Of a stretch of 64,000 bases of DNA, positions 54,022 through 64,000 are shown one piece after another (the first letter of the stretch is position 1; every line of letters begins with the position of its first letter). Both the position numbers and the translations under genes were made by a program. The DNA comes from Haliclona indistincta (taxonomy: Eukaryota > Porifera > Demospongiae > Haplosclerida > Chalinidae), in assembly GCA_964017065.1 (NCBI GenBank), contig OZ024789.1, positions 8,126,191 through 8,190,190 on the forward strand. The letters are read 5' to 3'. The notes beneath the pieces were generated by a model. The model saw nothing but the letters and a program-made list of their open reading frames with translations, made no database searches and was not told where the DNA came from.

Positions 54022-55059
54022 CTATGTAGCTCCATACAGCTTAATAAATTTTGGCTGTATTGTGTTTGTAATCATACTATTCTATGTCTAGGTAGGATTG
54101 TATCTAGTATGGTCATATTTTTTGTTGGATAAGGTGTGCTCTGTGCCAAGACGGAGTCTCTTTATGCGTTTGAGGCGAACTTGAGAATGCCTGAAACTGT
54201 TTTCGAATAAATAGCCTACAGGGTAAAAATATTATTTGGTCACAAATTGTAGGAATCAAATTGGGATAGATAGAGCTATGCAATGCAAGTCATGATAAAA
54301 CCAAACCAGGGCTCCATACAGAGGTTGGGATTTGCCCCCAGCACAAGTTTCCACATCCCAGAATTTTCAGTGAAACAGTTATTTTATTGTACACATAAAC
54401 ACGAAAAGCTTTGGAGACAGTCTGCCAAATCACTCAGAAGGCCTCAAATTTTCCTAGGGTATGCCCCAGACTCCCTAGCTGGGTTGGACTAGCCAGAATG
54501 AGAGCAAACCTGAATGTCCCGCTAATGCTGTTTATGCAACAGCACTCAAACTTGGAATAATAATAGGAGACCACTAGGTGACTGTGCACCACAAACAAGA
54601 ACTCTAACTAAAAGTATTGTAGAAAAAAGAAAAGGTAGCTGCATAAAGTATGAATAATTATTAACTAGTTCCTGTTTCTGGTGAAGTGCCATCTTAATTG
54701 TGCTGCTACTTTGTAGTGACCTATGCAACTTATTAATATTCATCATTGTAACCTTAGCTTTCATCTTTGTAACCAGTAACCATAGTTTACTTATACTTTC
54801 AATTTGTAGCCACAGTTCACACACCCTCACCATGTGGTAACTATTTTACAATCATCTACAACATTCTCCATTAAATTATGACATGCTTTCTCACTCTTTA
54901 TAAATTAGCACCACATGTCAGTTGTACAGTTCGGTTTGTCACTAAAAATCAGTTCTCAGTAGATACATAACTATTCCGGTCTCTACATTGGTGACCCTGA
55001 CTAGTCCATCATATCTACAGCCTCCACTACCGCAACCACGACAAGAAGGTCAGCTAGAC
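54022..55059. other. Spacer; only the inverted repeat recognised
   Basis: Apart from the inverted-repeat arm at 54518-54698, nothing with clear borders was seen in this stretch. Confidence 0.5.
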
Positions 55060-55640
55060 ACTGGTCAAGATGGGGGTGTTAAACTCTCTACCATTGTCAG
55101 ATAGTATGACATGCGGTAACCCCAGTCGCATAAACAACTAAAATGAAAGAGCCAGTAAATGTACATTGTGCAACATTATGTACCACCTTGAACAAGACAT
55201 TTGCAACTGAAGGTGCACTATTGTCTGGTGTCGTCACTGCTTCCGCCAACTTCGTGAAGTAGTCTGTTATGGTCAATATAAAGTTATCACCATCACTTCC
55301 TTTTGGGCTAATGGGACCAATGAAATCAATCCCGATCATGTGTCATGGTGATTTTGGTTCAGACAGGAAGTGCCAGTCGTCAATTTCCGATTCATGTGTT
55401 GACACACATTACACGTCATTATCTATACACATGCACAATATCAAATAATCATATTATTTGATGTAACCAGAAACAACTGAAACGTACCAACTCGGCCTTC
55501 ACATCCTTGTACATACCCGTCCACATAAACCTCGATCACCTTTATCCTGTACATAGTACCAGGAGCCCTGATAGTATGCACTCTGCCTAAATGCCCAGAA
55601 GTGGGATAAACATAGCAGGCATGCAGAATCATCTTCTGCT
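55060..55640 (-). pseudogene. Ty3/gypsy-type integrase fragment
   Basis: The minus strand carries a decayed H2C2 zinc-binding region (SGHLGR..TIRAP, then KVIEVYVDGYVQGCEGR) and the start of the integrase core (MIGIDFIGPISPKGSDG, LTITDYFTKLAEAV). After a frame change, LGLPHVILSDNGREF carries the second acidic residue. It is interrupted by frame changes and lacks reverse transcriptase and LTRs, so it is an inactive remnant. Confidence 0.75.
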
Positions 55641-55848
55641 CATTGTCGCTACGAGTAGTAGCATCACCACCTTCATGATAATGTAGTGTTCACTGATTGG
55701 AATTTCCCCAGGACCATAATATCGAATTACTATCACCAACTATGATTTTTGAACTCATAAATAATAACAATCATAACAAAATATTCGTATCAAGCTCCAT
55801 CTTGTGAAGTAGCATAGGGTACAGCGAGTACAGTCACGGTCTTTGGTC

Positions 55849-56424
55849 TTAGGCAGTAGAGGGTTCAATTTTATACCAAAAATCACGACCAGCTTTGGCG
55901 AAGTCTTCACGTCCTATCTTGCCACAATTAGTTTTATCAAAACCTTTGAAAGCTTTTTCAGCAGTGGCAGCATCAAAGCCGGCAACGGACACATACCCCA
56001 GTTTAAAATCTTCCAGCGTTATAAAACCATCCTTGTCTGAGTCCATAACGTCAAAGAATGGACCGGAATGTTTAGTAAGTACAGGCTCTTCTCCTTTTTC
56101 TATCCTCTTCAAGTCAGCTGCTGCCACTTCAGCCAGTTTCTTTAGCCAGTCGTCTTTGCTAACTCGATCAGATCCCGTGCCATAGGCACACTCTAATTCT
56201 TTCGTAGCAGCCTCGTGTGCTTCAAGAGCTCTTTCGTCAACACACTGCTTCTTTAGAGCGAAGTCTCTGAAACGCTCCCTAGCGACACCCCTGTCCTCGG
56301 AACAAATGTGTCCATCCTCGTTTAGGTCAGCTTTCTTGAAGACGTACTCCTCCATGTTGTGACACCAACTTTTGCTGTTTAAGAAGTCTTGAGCGGTAGC
56401 CATCGTCGATTGCTGCTCTGTCAA
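55849..56424 (-). CDS. EF-hand calcium-binding protein (photoprotein/SCP-like), intronless
   Basis: 191 aa, no intron. Calcium loops: DLNEDGHICSED (about residues 33-44, good), a degenerate second hand around GTGSDRVSKDD, DSDKDGFITLED (about 128-139, canonical) and DKTNCGKIGRED (about 162-173, Cys at the fifth position). This four-hand layout with the third and first hands best kept, and the C-terminal FWYKIEP, resembles sarcoplasmic calcium-binding proteins and the cnidarian aequorin/luciferin-binding group. Residues for a luciferin pocket cannot be judged, so light emission is not claimed. The start could also be the second ATG seven codons on. A TATA box lies just upstream. Confidence 0.8.
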   Translation of the reverse strand: MTEQQSTMATAQDFLNSKSWCHNMEEYVFKKADLNEDGHICSEDRGVARERFRDFALKKQCVDERALEAHEAATKELECAYGTGSDRVSKDDWLKKLAEVAAADLKRIEKGEEPVLTKHSGPFFDVMDSDKDGFITLEDFKLGYVSVAGFDAATAEKAFKGFDKTNCGKIGREDFAKAGRDFWYKIEPSTA

Positions 56425-56470
56425 GCTGTGAACTGAAGTGAATGAGGTCCCGCAGGTCCGGTCACGTCAC

Positions 56471-56478
56471 TTTATATA
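56471..56478 (-). promoter_or_regulatory. TATA box of the EF-hand gene
   Basis: TATATAAA on the minus strand, 47-54 bases upstream of the start codon, next to a GTGACGTGAC (CRE-like) at about 56460-56470. The distance implies a 5' UTR of roughly 20 bases. Confidence 0.6.
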
Positions 56479-56804
56479 GGCGTAGTCTGCCGTGTGCAAT
56501 GCCGTGTGCACAGTGCACACGCGTACACCGCGCAAAGTGGCACACACAGCCGGCTAACCTTAGCAAGAGTTCAATATAATATTTACTCCGTCTATCATAA
56601 TAAACTATCATTATTTATTCTTGGCCCTAGTTCATAGATCTTAGAGACTATGTAACCTAAGGTACGCCGTGTCAGTTAACCTAAGGTAATGTCAGTTAAT
56701 GGTTTAGAAGACATGCCAATACATGTACTTAACCGAGGGAAGTGTCAATGGAGAGGTATGTGACATGAGACATTGTTGCCCACACTGATGGTATCAACCC
56801 CAAC

Positions 56805-59800
56805 CAGGAGCGCATAATGAGAGTGAGCGCGGTAAGAAGGCATGAGCGGGACACTCCCACGCACTTGATTAAAAATTGCACCTCCACACATGATGGCCGT
56901 GTTTCTAAAGATAGACTTGTGATGGCTGACGGTACGCGTACGTACAGTTTCGTATTAGATGGAACTTGGCAGTTAGAGGCTCCTTGAGGTAAGCAACAGC
57001 TTGTAGAAGCTTTCTACACCCGCGATGATGCGCAGACGATCTCCACGTGCTCGTATACCAGCTGTAGAGAAACAGCATGACGGCCCACCATCACGGATTC
57101 GACTCGTTTCTTGCTTTAACAGTATCTACTCGAGCTGGCAGACAAGCATGATTGTCCTGTGATAGTATAAAGCTGCTTCTTACCTTCTAGAAGGCTACAC
57201 AACCAAAACAAGGTCTCCGTATCAAGGACGTAATCTATTATGATACCGCGTTGTAGCATATCCCTTGTATCAGAACTTTCCGGTAATCGAATGTAACAGC
57301 CTTGTACTAACAGCATTGTTACCGTAACTATATCAGTGCTGTATCTGGCTTCGCCCCTGTTTCATACTGTAAAATCAGGTCTGAACCAACATTGTATCTA
57401 TCCTGTATCACGCATTTAAATTTCATGTATATATTATACTGTACAAAAATATTATTGATTCATACAAAAAACATTAAAACAGTACAAGCGATTGGTTTCA
57501 AAATAAAAATATTATTATGAACATTGTAGCTTGTCTATAAAGTAACTTCTTCCCACTCAACAATGACAGAAGCACTGTTCACAAAGTCGCATGACTCGTC
57601 ACACTGATGTACAAAAGAATACTTCTCCTTTAACTGAGGTAGATGGCATCAGCTTGAAGTTAGTGGTGATCGAATATAAAGGACAGTCTAGATTGTTTAC
57701 TACACCTGCCATACCCTCCATCTGCTGTACCAAACACACCTTGTCGTTCTTGTACTTTAAACCAAGTACAAACATTCCATACATCACCTAATCAAGATAA
57801 AATCTAGAATAATAATAAAACCTTCATGATGTAACAAACCTCAGTGCCCTCTTCTAATTTGATGAAAGAACCGTTGTGAGCCATTTGACCAACCTGCATC
57901 ATCACTCCACCATACACAAAAACAAGAGCACTCAATGGTACATGTTCCGGTATAGAAACAGCATGGAAGTGGAACACAGACCAGCTATAATCAGTTGATA
58001 CACCTTTTGCCACAACACTCACTTCTCCAAGCACCATTTGTCGAGTATGCTACATAAGAATATTGCGTAAAATTAATTATATTATTTTCTCTGTGCATTA
58101 ATATTACCTTCAATAGACGTAGTGAACCTGGTTGAAATATATCTTTGTCGTGGTGAAGGGTTCTAAGAGGGATACTGTTTACAAGTGTTGAACAGCACTT
58201 TGTGAGTATAGCTCCTGTAATCCTGCTCCACTACTATACAAGCACTATTATATTGATTATGCTCGAGAACATTAAGTTACCTTGTTTACCATCCAGCGAC
58301 CCATCATCGCCAAGAAAACGAAGGTGTTCTAGCACTTCGAAACAATTCGAAATGTCCTTGCTTGGCCAACAATGCCTCACATCTACAGTCATAAGATGTG
58401 CATCATAATAGTTATTCATCATGCATTGATCCTACCTTTCAGTGTTAAAAGCAGAAGTAGGCCCAAACTCAATCATGTTATCTACTAAAATGTAAGAGAA
58501 GGTGAATCTTCGGCTTTTTAAGCATGTCAGGAAAAGCCACTCTGACTGCTTCAACAAATTCAACACAAACACTATGACAGCTATCTTTGTTCTTGGTAGA
58601 AAAGGGAGTGATGTAGGCAATTTGAAATACCTTTACACAAGTATTACGAAGCATTCTTAGCACAAAAGTGTATAATAACCTTAGAAAGGCAAAACCAAAA
58701 TTGGAACTGCTCATCATTGAGATAGTCCTAAACAAGATTGCCACCTGAAGAAATCATACATAATAATTATCATTATTATTATTACTACCTGCATCCATGC
58801 TTTAAAATCTCGACCAACAAATGAGCGATAATTTCTGGTGAGATTCCCCAAGACCTTTTCATCAATTCCTGACAAGGGGAACGCTTGCAAACGAGCATGA
58901 AGTCTTTTTCTTATCTTCAGCAGAAAGAGAAGACATGAGCATATGAAGAAGATACTTACACGGACCCAAAAGGATCGTGTGAAGAGTCTCAACAGGAGTC
59001 GACCTAATACATGTGCATGATTTGTCTTATTTGTCAACATACTATAATTAACTAACCTGTACAAGTCACATGGAAGTGACAGTAAATAATTGGTGCTTTC
59101 TTTCAACCCACATTTTTTCTTGCCTCAATTTTCTTGTTTTCCGAGGTCTTTGTTTTGATATTCTCAATTTGTTTCAGTAAATTTTTTTTTGTTCTAAGCT
59201 GAGCGACAGAGTCCGGTGCAATGTCCTTGTCAGTCTATTAATGTACATAATCAGGAGAACATGAACTGTAATAAGGTACAACTTTGGTGTCATCAGAATA
59301 ACATTTAATTACGCATTTCTGCTGTTACAAAAATATTTTGCATCACATTATGAGTAGCACGTTCTTCTCAGCGCTTTCAATGGCTTATATACGAGGTCTT
59401 TCCTTGCTTGAGCGCACACCAACAATTCATAGCATTCTCTGTCACTAAGCAAAAAGTATCAGTGATCAGCTTGGAGTGTGTGTTTACAAAATGCTACATC
59501 TCACAAGCACAAAACTTATATTGCTGTTCTGGCACCTATATACATGCTGCTTACCTGCTTATAACTATAATTTTTTCACTGTTACTATGAATTAATTTAA
59601 TAATTATTGCCAACACTTTTAGCAGTAATCATGCTTACCAATCGCTACTAGCACTTTCTGCAGTCTTAGTCCAAGGTCGCCTGTAATAAGTAAGGCAATG
59701 TGTGTGTTAGTACAAGCTTTATGATCAGCTTAACTGACTTACTTCCGTGTAGACAGCCACTGACCTGTCGCCATATTTGTAGATCTACAATAATGTTTCA

Positions 59801-60182
59801 TGGCAAGTTCATCTTTGAAACACCATTGATAGTTTCAAGCCCATCAACCGTATGATCGTTATCAACCGCCGTACAGGGCTGTTTGCCTGTAACATGGATG
59901 AAATATTATGGACATACTGATACGCGGATGTACCAGTCAACTACATTATTGTTTCAATACTGAAATCAGGCTAATAACAGACATGTGCGGTATCGATACA
60001 GAAACATTGCTGGATATTTTTGGTTGTGTAGAGTCCATCCAATACAAAACTGTACGTACGCGTACCGTCGGCCACCACAAGTCTATCTTTAGAAACACGG
60101 CCATCATGCAATTTTTAATCAAGTGCGTGGGAGTGACCCACTCCTGCCTTCTTACCGCGCTCACTCTCATTATGCGCTCCTG
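56805..60182. mobile_element. KDZ-like DNA transposon, 3378 bp, complete ends
   Basis: The first about 155 bases (CAGGAGCGCATAATGAGAGTG...) recur inverted at about 60030-60182, with one 8-base indel and a few substitutions. Flanks are ACCCCAAC (56797-56804) and ACCCCAAT (60183-60190), an 8-base target duplication with one change. The inside carries a multi-exon minus-strand transposase resembling the Kyakuja/Dileera/Zisupton group. Eight-base duplications fit that group. It lies between the EF-hand gene and the TBK1-like gene. Confidence 0.8.
57535..59237 (-). pseudogene. KDZ-like transposase, multi-exon, apparently damaged
   Basis: Minus-strand exons carry blocks I associate with KDZ-type transposases: STPVETLHTILLGP (58960-59003), RLHARLQAFPLSG and SFVGRDFKAWMQ (58789-58912), DYLNDEQFQFWFCLSK (58680-58727), VFQIAYITPF...PKIHLLLH (to 58630), MIEFGPTSAFNTER (58436 up), CWPSKDISNCFEVLEHLRFL (58280-58382) and more up to the stop at 57535-57537. 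Upstream a lysine-rich segment (59113-59237) and SLPCDLYR (59057 up) probably belong. At about 58478-58482 one extra T breaks the frame between HLLLH and VDNMIEF, and the 58382 junction is also out of frame, so this copy is likely inactive. Exon borders are approximate. Confidence 0.55.
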
Positions 60183-60190
60183 ACCCCAAT

Positions 60191-61133
60191 TCAATAAGTA
60201 GTACTGGACAATGCAGCCACCACATTGATGAAGTTGTAGTTTTACTATCGTCATTATGATGCCGAGGTGTGGGCAGAGCCACGTAGGCATACAGTCGACG
60301 TTTGTGTGTTTGTGTGTGTGGTGATGAGGATTGGTTTAGTGCTGCTCAAGACAGAGATGGGTGGAGGGGTGCTTGGCAGCAGTCACTCGATCACCAACAT
60401 ACAAGCAGCACAAGACATACGAAGGTTCAGAAGAATAGGATCAACTCAGAAGAATGAATAGGCACTGTTGGCAACAGTGCTATGGAAGTGCAGGCTAGTG
60501 GCAGCTATCCAGAGATCATACGTAGCAACAGTGCTATGGAAGCACATACTAGTGGCAGCCAGCCAGCAACTGTACAAGCTGTTGTACTAAAGACCTGCTG
60601 CTTGCTTGCTGCTGCTGCTGGATAGCTGCCACTAGCCTGCGGTTCCATAGCACTGTTGCTATGATCAGCTGCTGCTTGTGCGTGTTCCACGGATCTGCTG
60701 GTCACTTCTACTGCCAGGCGCGTTTCCACGATAGGGCTCCGGGTGCTCAAGCACCCCCCTCAGCATTGAAGTTTTAAATTATTCATTGCATCAAAGTACA
60801 CTCTGGCTATAAATTTATCATAACTGTTATTGCAACGAACTTAGAAGCTGCCAATATCCCACTCTAAGGTAGTTTAGGCTGTTTTTCCATTAGTTCAGCG
60901 GTGAACAAATCCGGTGCGCCACGATAATAGTGACGAAAATGACGTAATTTAACGAATAAATGAATATTAATTAGATTTTGCGCGCGCGCACCTCTCTGTC
61001 CTCATTTCTAGACACGCGCCTGACTGCAGTTTGCATTTGCATGCTTCTATGGTACTGTTTAGATGCTTCCATAAATCTACTGCATGCATAAGTGCTGTCA
61101 TATGCATCTTCTAATTGCATGCAAGCATGCATG
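60191..61133. other. Spacer with a 230-bp imperfect palindrome
   Basis: No gene seen. At about 60465-60665 the pieces CAACAGTGCTATGG and GGCTAGTGGCAGC recur inverted (GCTGCCACTAGCC, CCATAGCACTGTTG), a probable hairpin element without clear ends. Confidence 0.5.
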
Positions 61134-61716
61134 TAGCCTCTTACCCAGGCCTATTGAGGAGAAGAGAATAAGGCCTGGTATCTACTGTTTGCGCATGCGT
61201 GGGTAGCGGTGGAATTCCACCGCCGCCGGTTATCATCGTACACGTTTGTAGTACGTGATGAATATTCATCGATTTTCTTAGCAGTTCGTGAAGCTCTCCT
61301 GTTTGCAATCTACTCTGATGACTGTATTGTATTATCTTTTCTTGAAGCTCTATCACAATAGCAGAAGTACAATAACGATTGAGTGCTCCTGGTAGCGGAA
61401 ACGAGCGACATCGATCGACAATTTCACAATAGAAGCGTGAAATGTCACGCGATTAAGCACTATCGCGTATGCAGGCTCATCACAAAGTTATTCGTCGAAT
61501 CCAGAGCTAGAGCAGACGATCATTCAAGCCGCATCTAGCCAGTTGTTGATAGGCTTAATAACTTAGGTGTGGCCAGAATAACTGCTAACATGTTTTCATG
61601 ACGCAATCGGAATATTTTACGTACAGTAACTTAAAATACACGGATGTTTAGCGCATGCGCAAGCAGTAGATACCAGGCGCTTATTTCTTGTCCCCTAGCG
61701 CCTGGGTACGAGGCTA
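61134..61716. mobile_element. Mutator-like MITE, 583 bp, 9-bp target duplication
   Basis: The ends TAGCCTCTTACCCAGGC and GCCTGGGTACGAGGCTA are inverted repeats. Inside are a second pair GCCTGGTATCTACTG...CAGTAGATACCAGGC and GCGCATGCG motifs shared with 50140-50360. GCATGCATG flanks both sides (61125-61133, 61717-61725). No transposase. Confidence 0.8.
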
Positions 61717-62146
61717 GCATGCATGCTACTGCACCGAGGCATCTGCACCTTTGGTGCTTTATTGTTGTTGGTAATGTTCACCTTTCTCAGCACTAAAGTC
61801 TTGACAAAATCTGCATAATATAATTATTATAGTTGATTGCTAAGATGTGGCCAACTGTTGTTGGTGACGGTTAGCAATAAATCCTCAAGTGTTAGTAAAA
61901 AATAATGATTTTGATAATATATAATTCATTATGTAGACCATATCTAACACTGCATGTGACAAATTTCAATTGACCGTATTAGTATTCTTGTACTGTAATG
62001 ACTATTATGTGTAATCCATTCTTAGTATTTAAATTTCCCGCGCGATCGACATGAACAATGTAGGCGTGTATTAGGGTATTTCCCTAAGAGGGCGTGTTCT
62101 GTGTGACACGCTTGCTCCGTCATCACTCATCGTCCTATTCTTCCAA
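61717..62146. promoter_or_regulatory. Upstream region of the TBK1-like gene
   Basis: The last 130 bases (from about 62025) are GC-rich and contain CCCGCGCGATCGAC, conserved in the duplicated copy at 50030-50130 together with the start of the coding region, which marks the likely core promoter and 5' UTR. The remainder is AT-rich with no motif that I can support. Confidence 0.5.
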
Positions 62147-63964
62147 ATGGCTGTGAAGACGCAAACGTCTCGTCACTACATGTGGAGCACACATGATCGT
62201 CTTGGTCATGGAGCTACAGGCGAGGTCTACATGGGCTACCATCGAGTGAGTGGTTAACGCAGCTCTCACGTGTACATATACTCATCTGCCTCGTGTGTGT
62301 ATTCTTACAGGAAACTGGCTTACAGGTAGCCGTGAAGGTACTGAATAGGCACTCTGAGTTGAGAGCAATACAGAACGAGATAAGTGCCGTAGAGAAGCTC
62401 CCGAGGCACAAAAACATAGTCCAGTTTTTTGCTTCAGAAGAAGAGGTACAAGTGCCTTGCAAAACTTGTTGCACACACCTTTTCCTCCCTCCTCCTCCTC
62501 CTCCCTAGAAAGCCACCGGATACCCTGTAATAGTCATGGAGCTCTGTAACAGCGGTAGTCTCTACGAAGTAGTCGATTCTCCCGAGAATGCTTATGGTGT
62601 CGAAGAGACTCAGTTTAAACAGGTCATTTCTGATGTGGGTACGTAAACTACATTTTGTATAGTGTGTGGGCAGTGCTTTACTCATTTTTCTAAACCAGCT
62701 GAAGGTCTGCACCATCTGAAGAGGAATGGTTTTACTCACAGAGATATCAAGCCAGGCAACATCATGAGATGCCAGCTACCTGATGGAAGGTGAGATGCAA
62801 CCTCATATGTATGTATAGCCTGGTCGTGTGTGCTTGATCCCAGTAGCTTATGGTAGCAGCACAGCCTGGTCGTGTGTGCTTGATCCCAGTAGCTTATGGT
62901 AGCAGCACAGCCTGGTCGTGTGTGCTTGATCCCAGTAGCTTATGGTAGCAGCACAGTCTGGTCGTGTGTGCTTGATCCCAGTAGCTTATGGTAGCAGCAC
63001 AGCCTGGTCGTGTGTCCTTGATCCCAGTAGCTTATGGTAGCAGCACGGCCTGGTCGTGTGTGCTTGATCCCAGTAGCTTATGTTAGCAGCACAGCCTGGT
63101 CGTGTGTGCTTGATCCCAGTAGCTTATGGTAGCAGCACAGCCTGGTCGTGTGTGCTTGATCCCAGTAGCTTATGGTAGCAGCACAGCCTGGTTGTGTGTG
63201 CTTGATCTCAGTGGCTTATGGTAGCAGCACAGCCTGGTCGTGTGTGCTTGATCTCAGTAGCTTATGGTAGCAGCACAGCCTGGTCGCGTGTGCTTGATTC
63301 CAGTAGTTTATGGTAGCAGCACAGCCTGGTTGTGTGTGCTTGATCCCAGTAGCTTATGGTAGCAGCACAGCCTGGTCGTGTGTGCTTGATCCCAGTAGCT
63401 TATGGTAGCAGCACAGCCTGGTTGTGTGTGCTTGATCCCAGTAGCTTATGGTAGCAGCAGAGCCTGGTCGTGTTCATATTTTCTTGTTGTAGCTATGTGT
63501 TCAAGTTAGCTGACTTCGGTACAGCAAGGCAGCTGGAACCAGAACAAGTATTTCACTCAATATATGGAACTGAGGAGTACTTGGTAAACATCAAAAAATA
63601 AATGCACATAATATTTTTACTGTCTACCTGTGCTGTTCAGCATCCCTTGATGTACGAGCGTGCCCTCATCAACCCGAGAGTCAAGGCGGCATTCAAGGAT
63701 AAGGTTGACCTGTGGAGTGTTGGTGCTACATTCTTTCACGTTGCTACCGGCAGGCTGCCGTTCCAACCTTTCGAGAAGAGGAACGATCGACCCAAAATGT
63801 GAGATGCACAACTAATTCGGTGTAAAGCACGAATATTTGTTTTTTTTTTGTAGGTACGAGATTATAACTCAGAAAGAGAAAGGAACTATCATGGGCTGGC
63901 AGAAAGAGTTCAATGGTAGGACTGAATACAGCAAAGAACTGCCAGAGGACATACTGCTGTCAGA
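62147..63964 (+). CDS. TBK1: TBK1/IKK-epsilon-like serine/threonine kinase, 5' part
   Basis: Seven exons before the window ends: 62147-62245, 62311-62445, 62509-62638, 62699-62789, 63493-63583, 63641-63798, 63854-63964; phases agree at each junction. About 271 residues cover most of the kinase domain: [11 protein letters not shown] loop, VAVKV lysine, [13 protein letters not shown] (the hinge region typical of TBK1), [10 protein letters not shown] catalytic loop, DFG, then [17 protein letters not shown]. In human TBK1 the serine of SLYGTEEYL is Ser172, the activating phosphosite; it is kept here. In vertebrates this kinase phosphorylates IRF3 and autophagy receptors downstream of innate sensors. 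The ubiquitin-like and coiled-coil parts lie beyond the window. Its promoter and exon 1 were duplicated to 50020-50475. Confidence 0.92.
62817..63475 (+). repeat. 46-bp minisatellite in TBK1-like intron 4
   Basis: About 14 copies with an exact 46-base period (for example TGGTCGTGTGTGCTTGATCC at 62821 and 62867). Copies differ by single substitutions only. It accounts for nearly the whole intron. Confidence 0.95.
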
Positions 63965-64000
63965 GTAAGGGGGAGGGAGGGAGTGAGAGAGAGAGAAGGA

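Noticed and set aside
60505..60750. Minus-strand 81-codon frame rich in Ala/Ser
   Set aside because: Lies across an imperfect palindrome and has no family resemblance.
1..63999. tRNA, rRNA or other structured RNA genes
   Set aside because: No cloverleaf with A and B boxes or rRNA stretch was recognised by eye; a covariance-model search would be decisive.

Overview
The window is nuclear DNA from an animal with short spliceosomal introns (mostly 50-300 bases, GT-AG), AT-rich spacers and many short DNA transposons. The gene set (CYP46-like P450s, class C GPCRs, twinfilin, ICMT, MRG15, tetraspanins, a TBK1/IKK-epsilon kinase) is metazoan. The intron style, the intronless GABA-B-like receptor array and the element families suggest an early-branching animal, most likely a demosponge; that assignment is inference. 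A run of 200 Ns (20313-20512) is an assembly gap.

Layout. 1-17203: a cluster of CYP46A1-like cytochrome P450s: one cut by the window edge (minus strand), two intact 15-exon genes (498 and 496 aa) and two broken copies. Between the first two, divergent, genes sits a 5.24-kb foldback element with 1.8-kb arms and a 7-base target duplication. 17545-20312: two paralogous secreted CUB-domain proteins, the second cut by the gap. 20513-34868: a tandem array of GABA-B-like class C receptors: a 3' fragment, an intact 744-aa gene, a copy with three frameshifts and an intact 750-aa gene. The complete copies share an X-box-like motif plus TATA box, and their spacers carry different insertions. 35796-42956 (minus): twinfilin, 10 exons, with one apparent U12-type AT-AC intron. 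43137-43991: intronless ICMT. 44138-45901 (minus): a HAD-family hydrolase, head to head with MRG15 (45975-48285). 48591-52513: two tetraspanins from a segmental duplication that also copied the MRG15 3' end and the TBK1 promoter and first exon. 52437-55640: retroelement debris. 55849-56424 (minus): an intronless EF-hand protein. 56805-60182: a 3378-bp KDZ-like DNA transposon with about 150-bp terminal inverted repeats and an 8-bp target duplication. 62147-63964: the 5' half of a TBK1-like kinase gene.

How it fits together. Most genes are unrelated housekeeping or signalling genes that are close neighbours, and two pairs share divergent promoters (twinfilin/ICMT, 180 bases; HAD/MRG15, 73 bases with a perfect CRE). 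The P450, CUB, receptor and tetraspanin families are local tandem expansions. Transposon families with clear ends are scattered through introns and spacers: foldback, piggyBac-like TTAA MITEs, Mutator-like MITEs with 9-10 bp duplications, TA-duplicating MITEs, hAT and KDZ-like. Exon boundaries given here were placed by eye from splice signals, frame and paralogue comparison.
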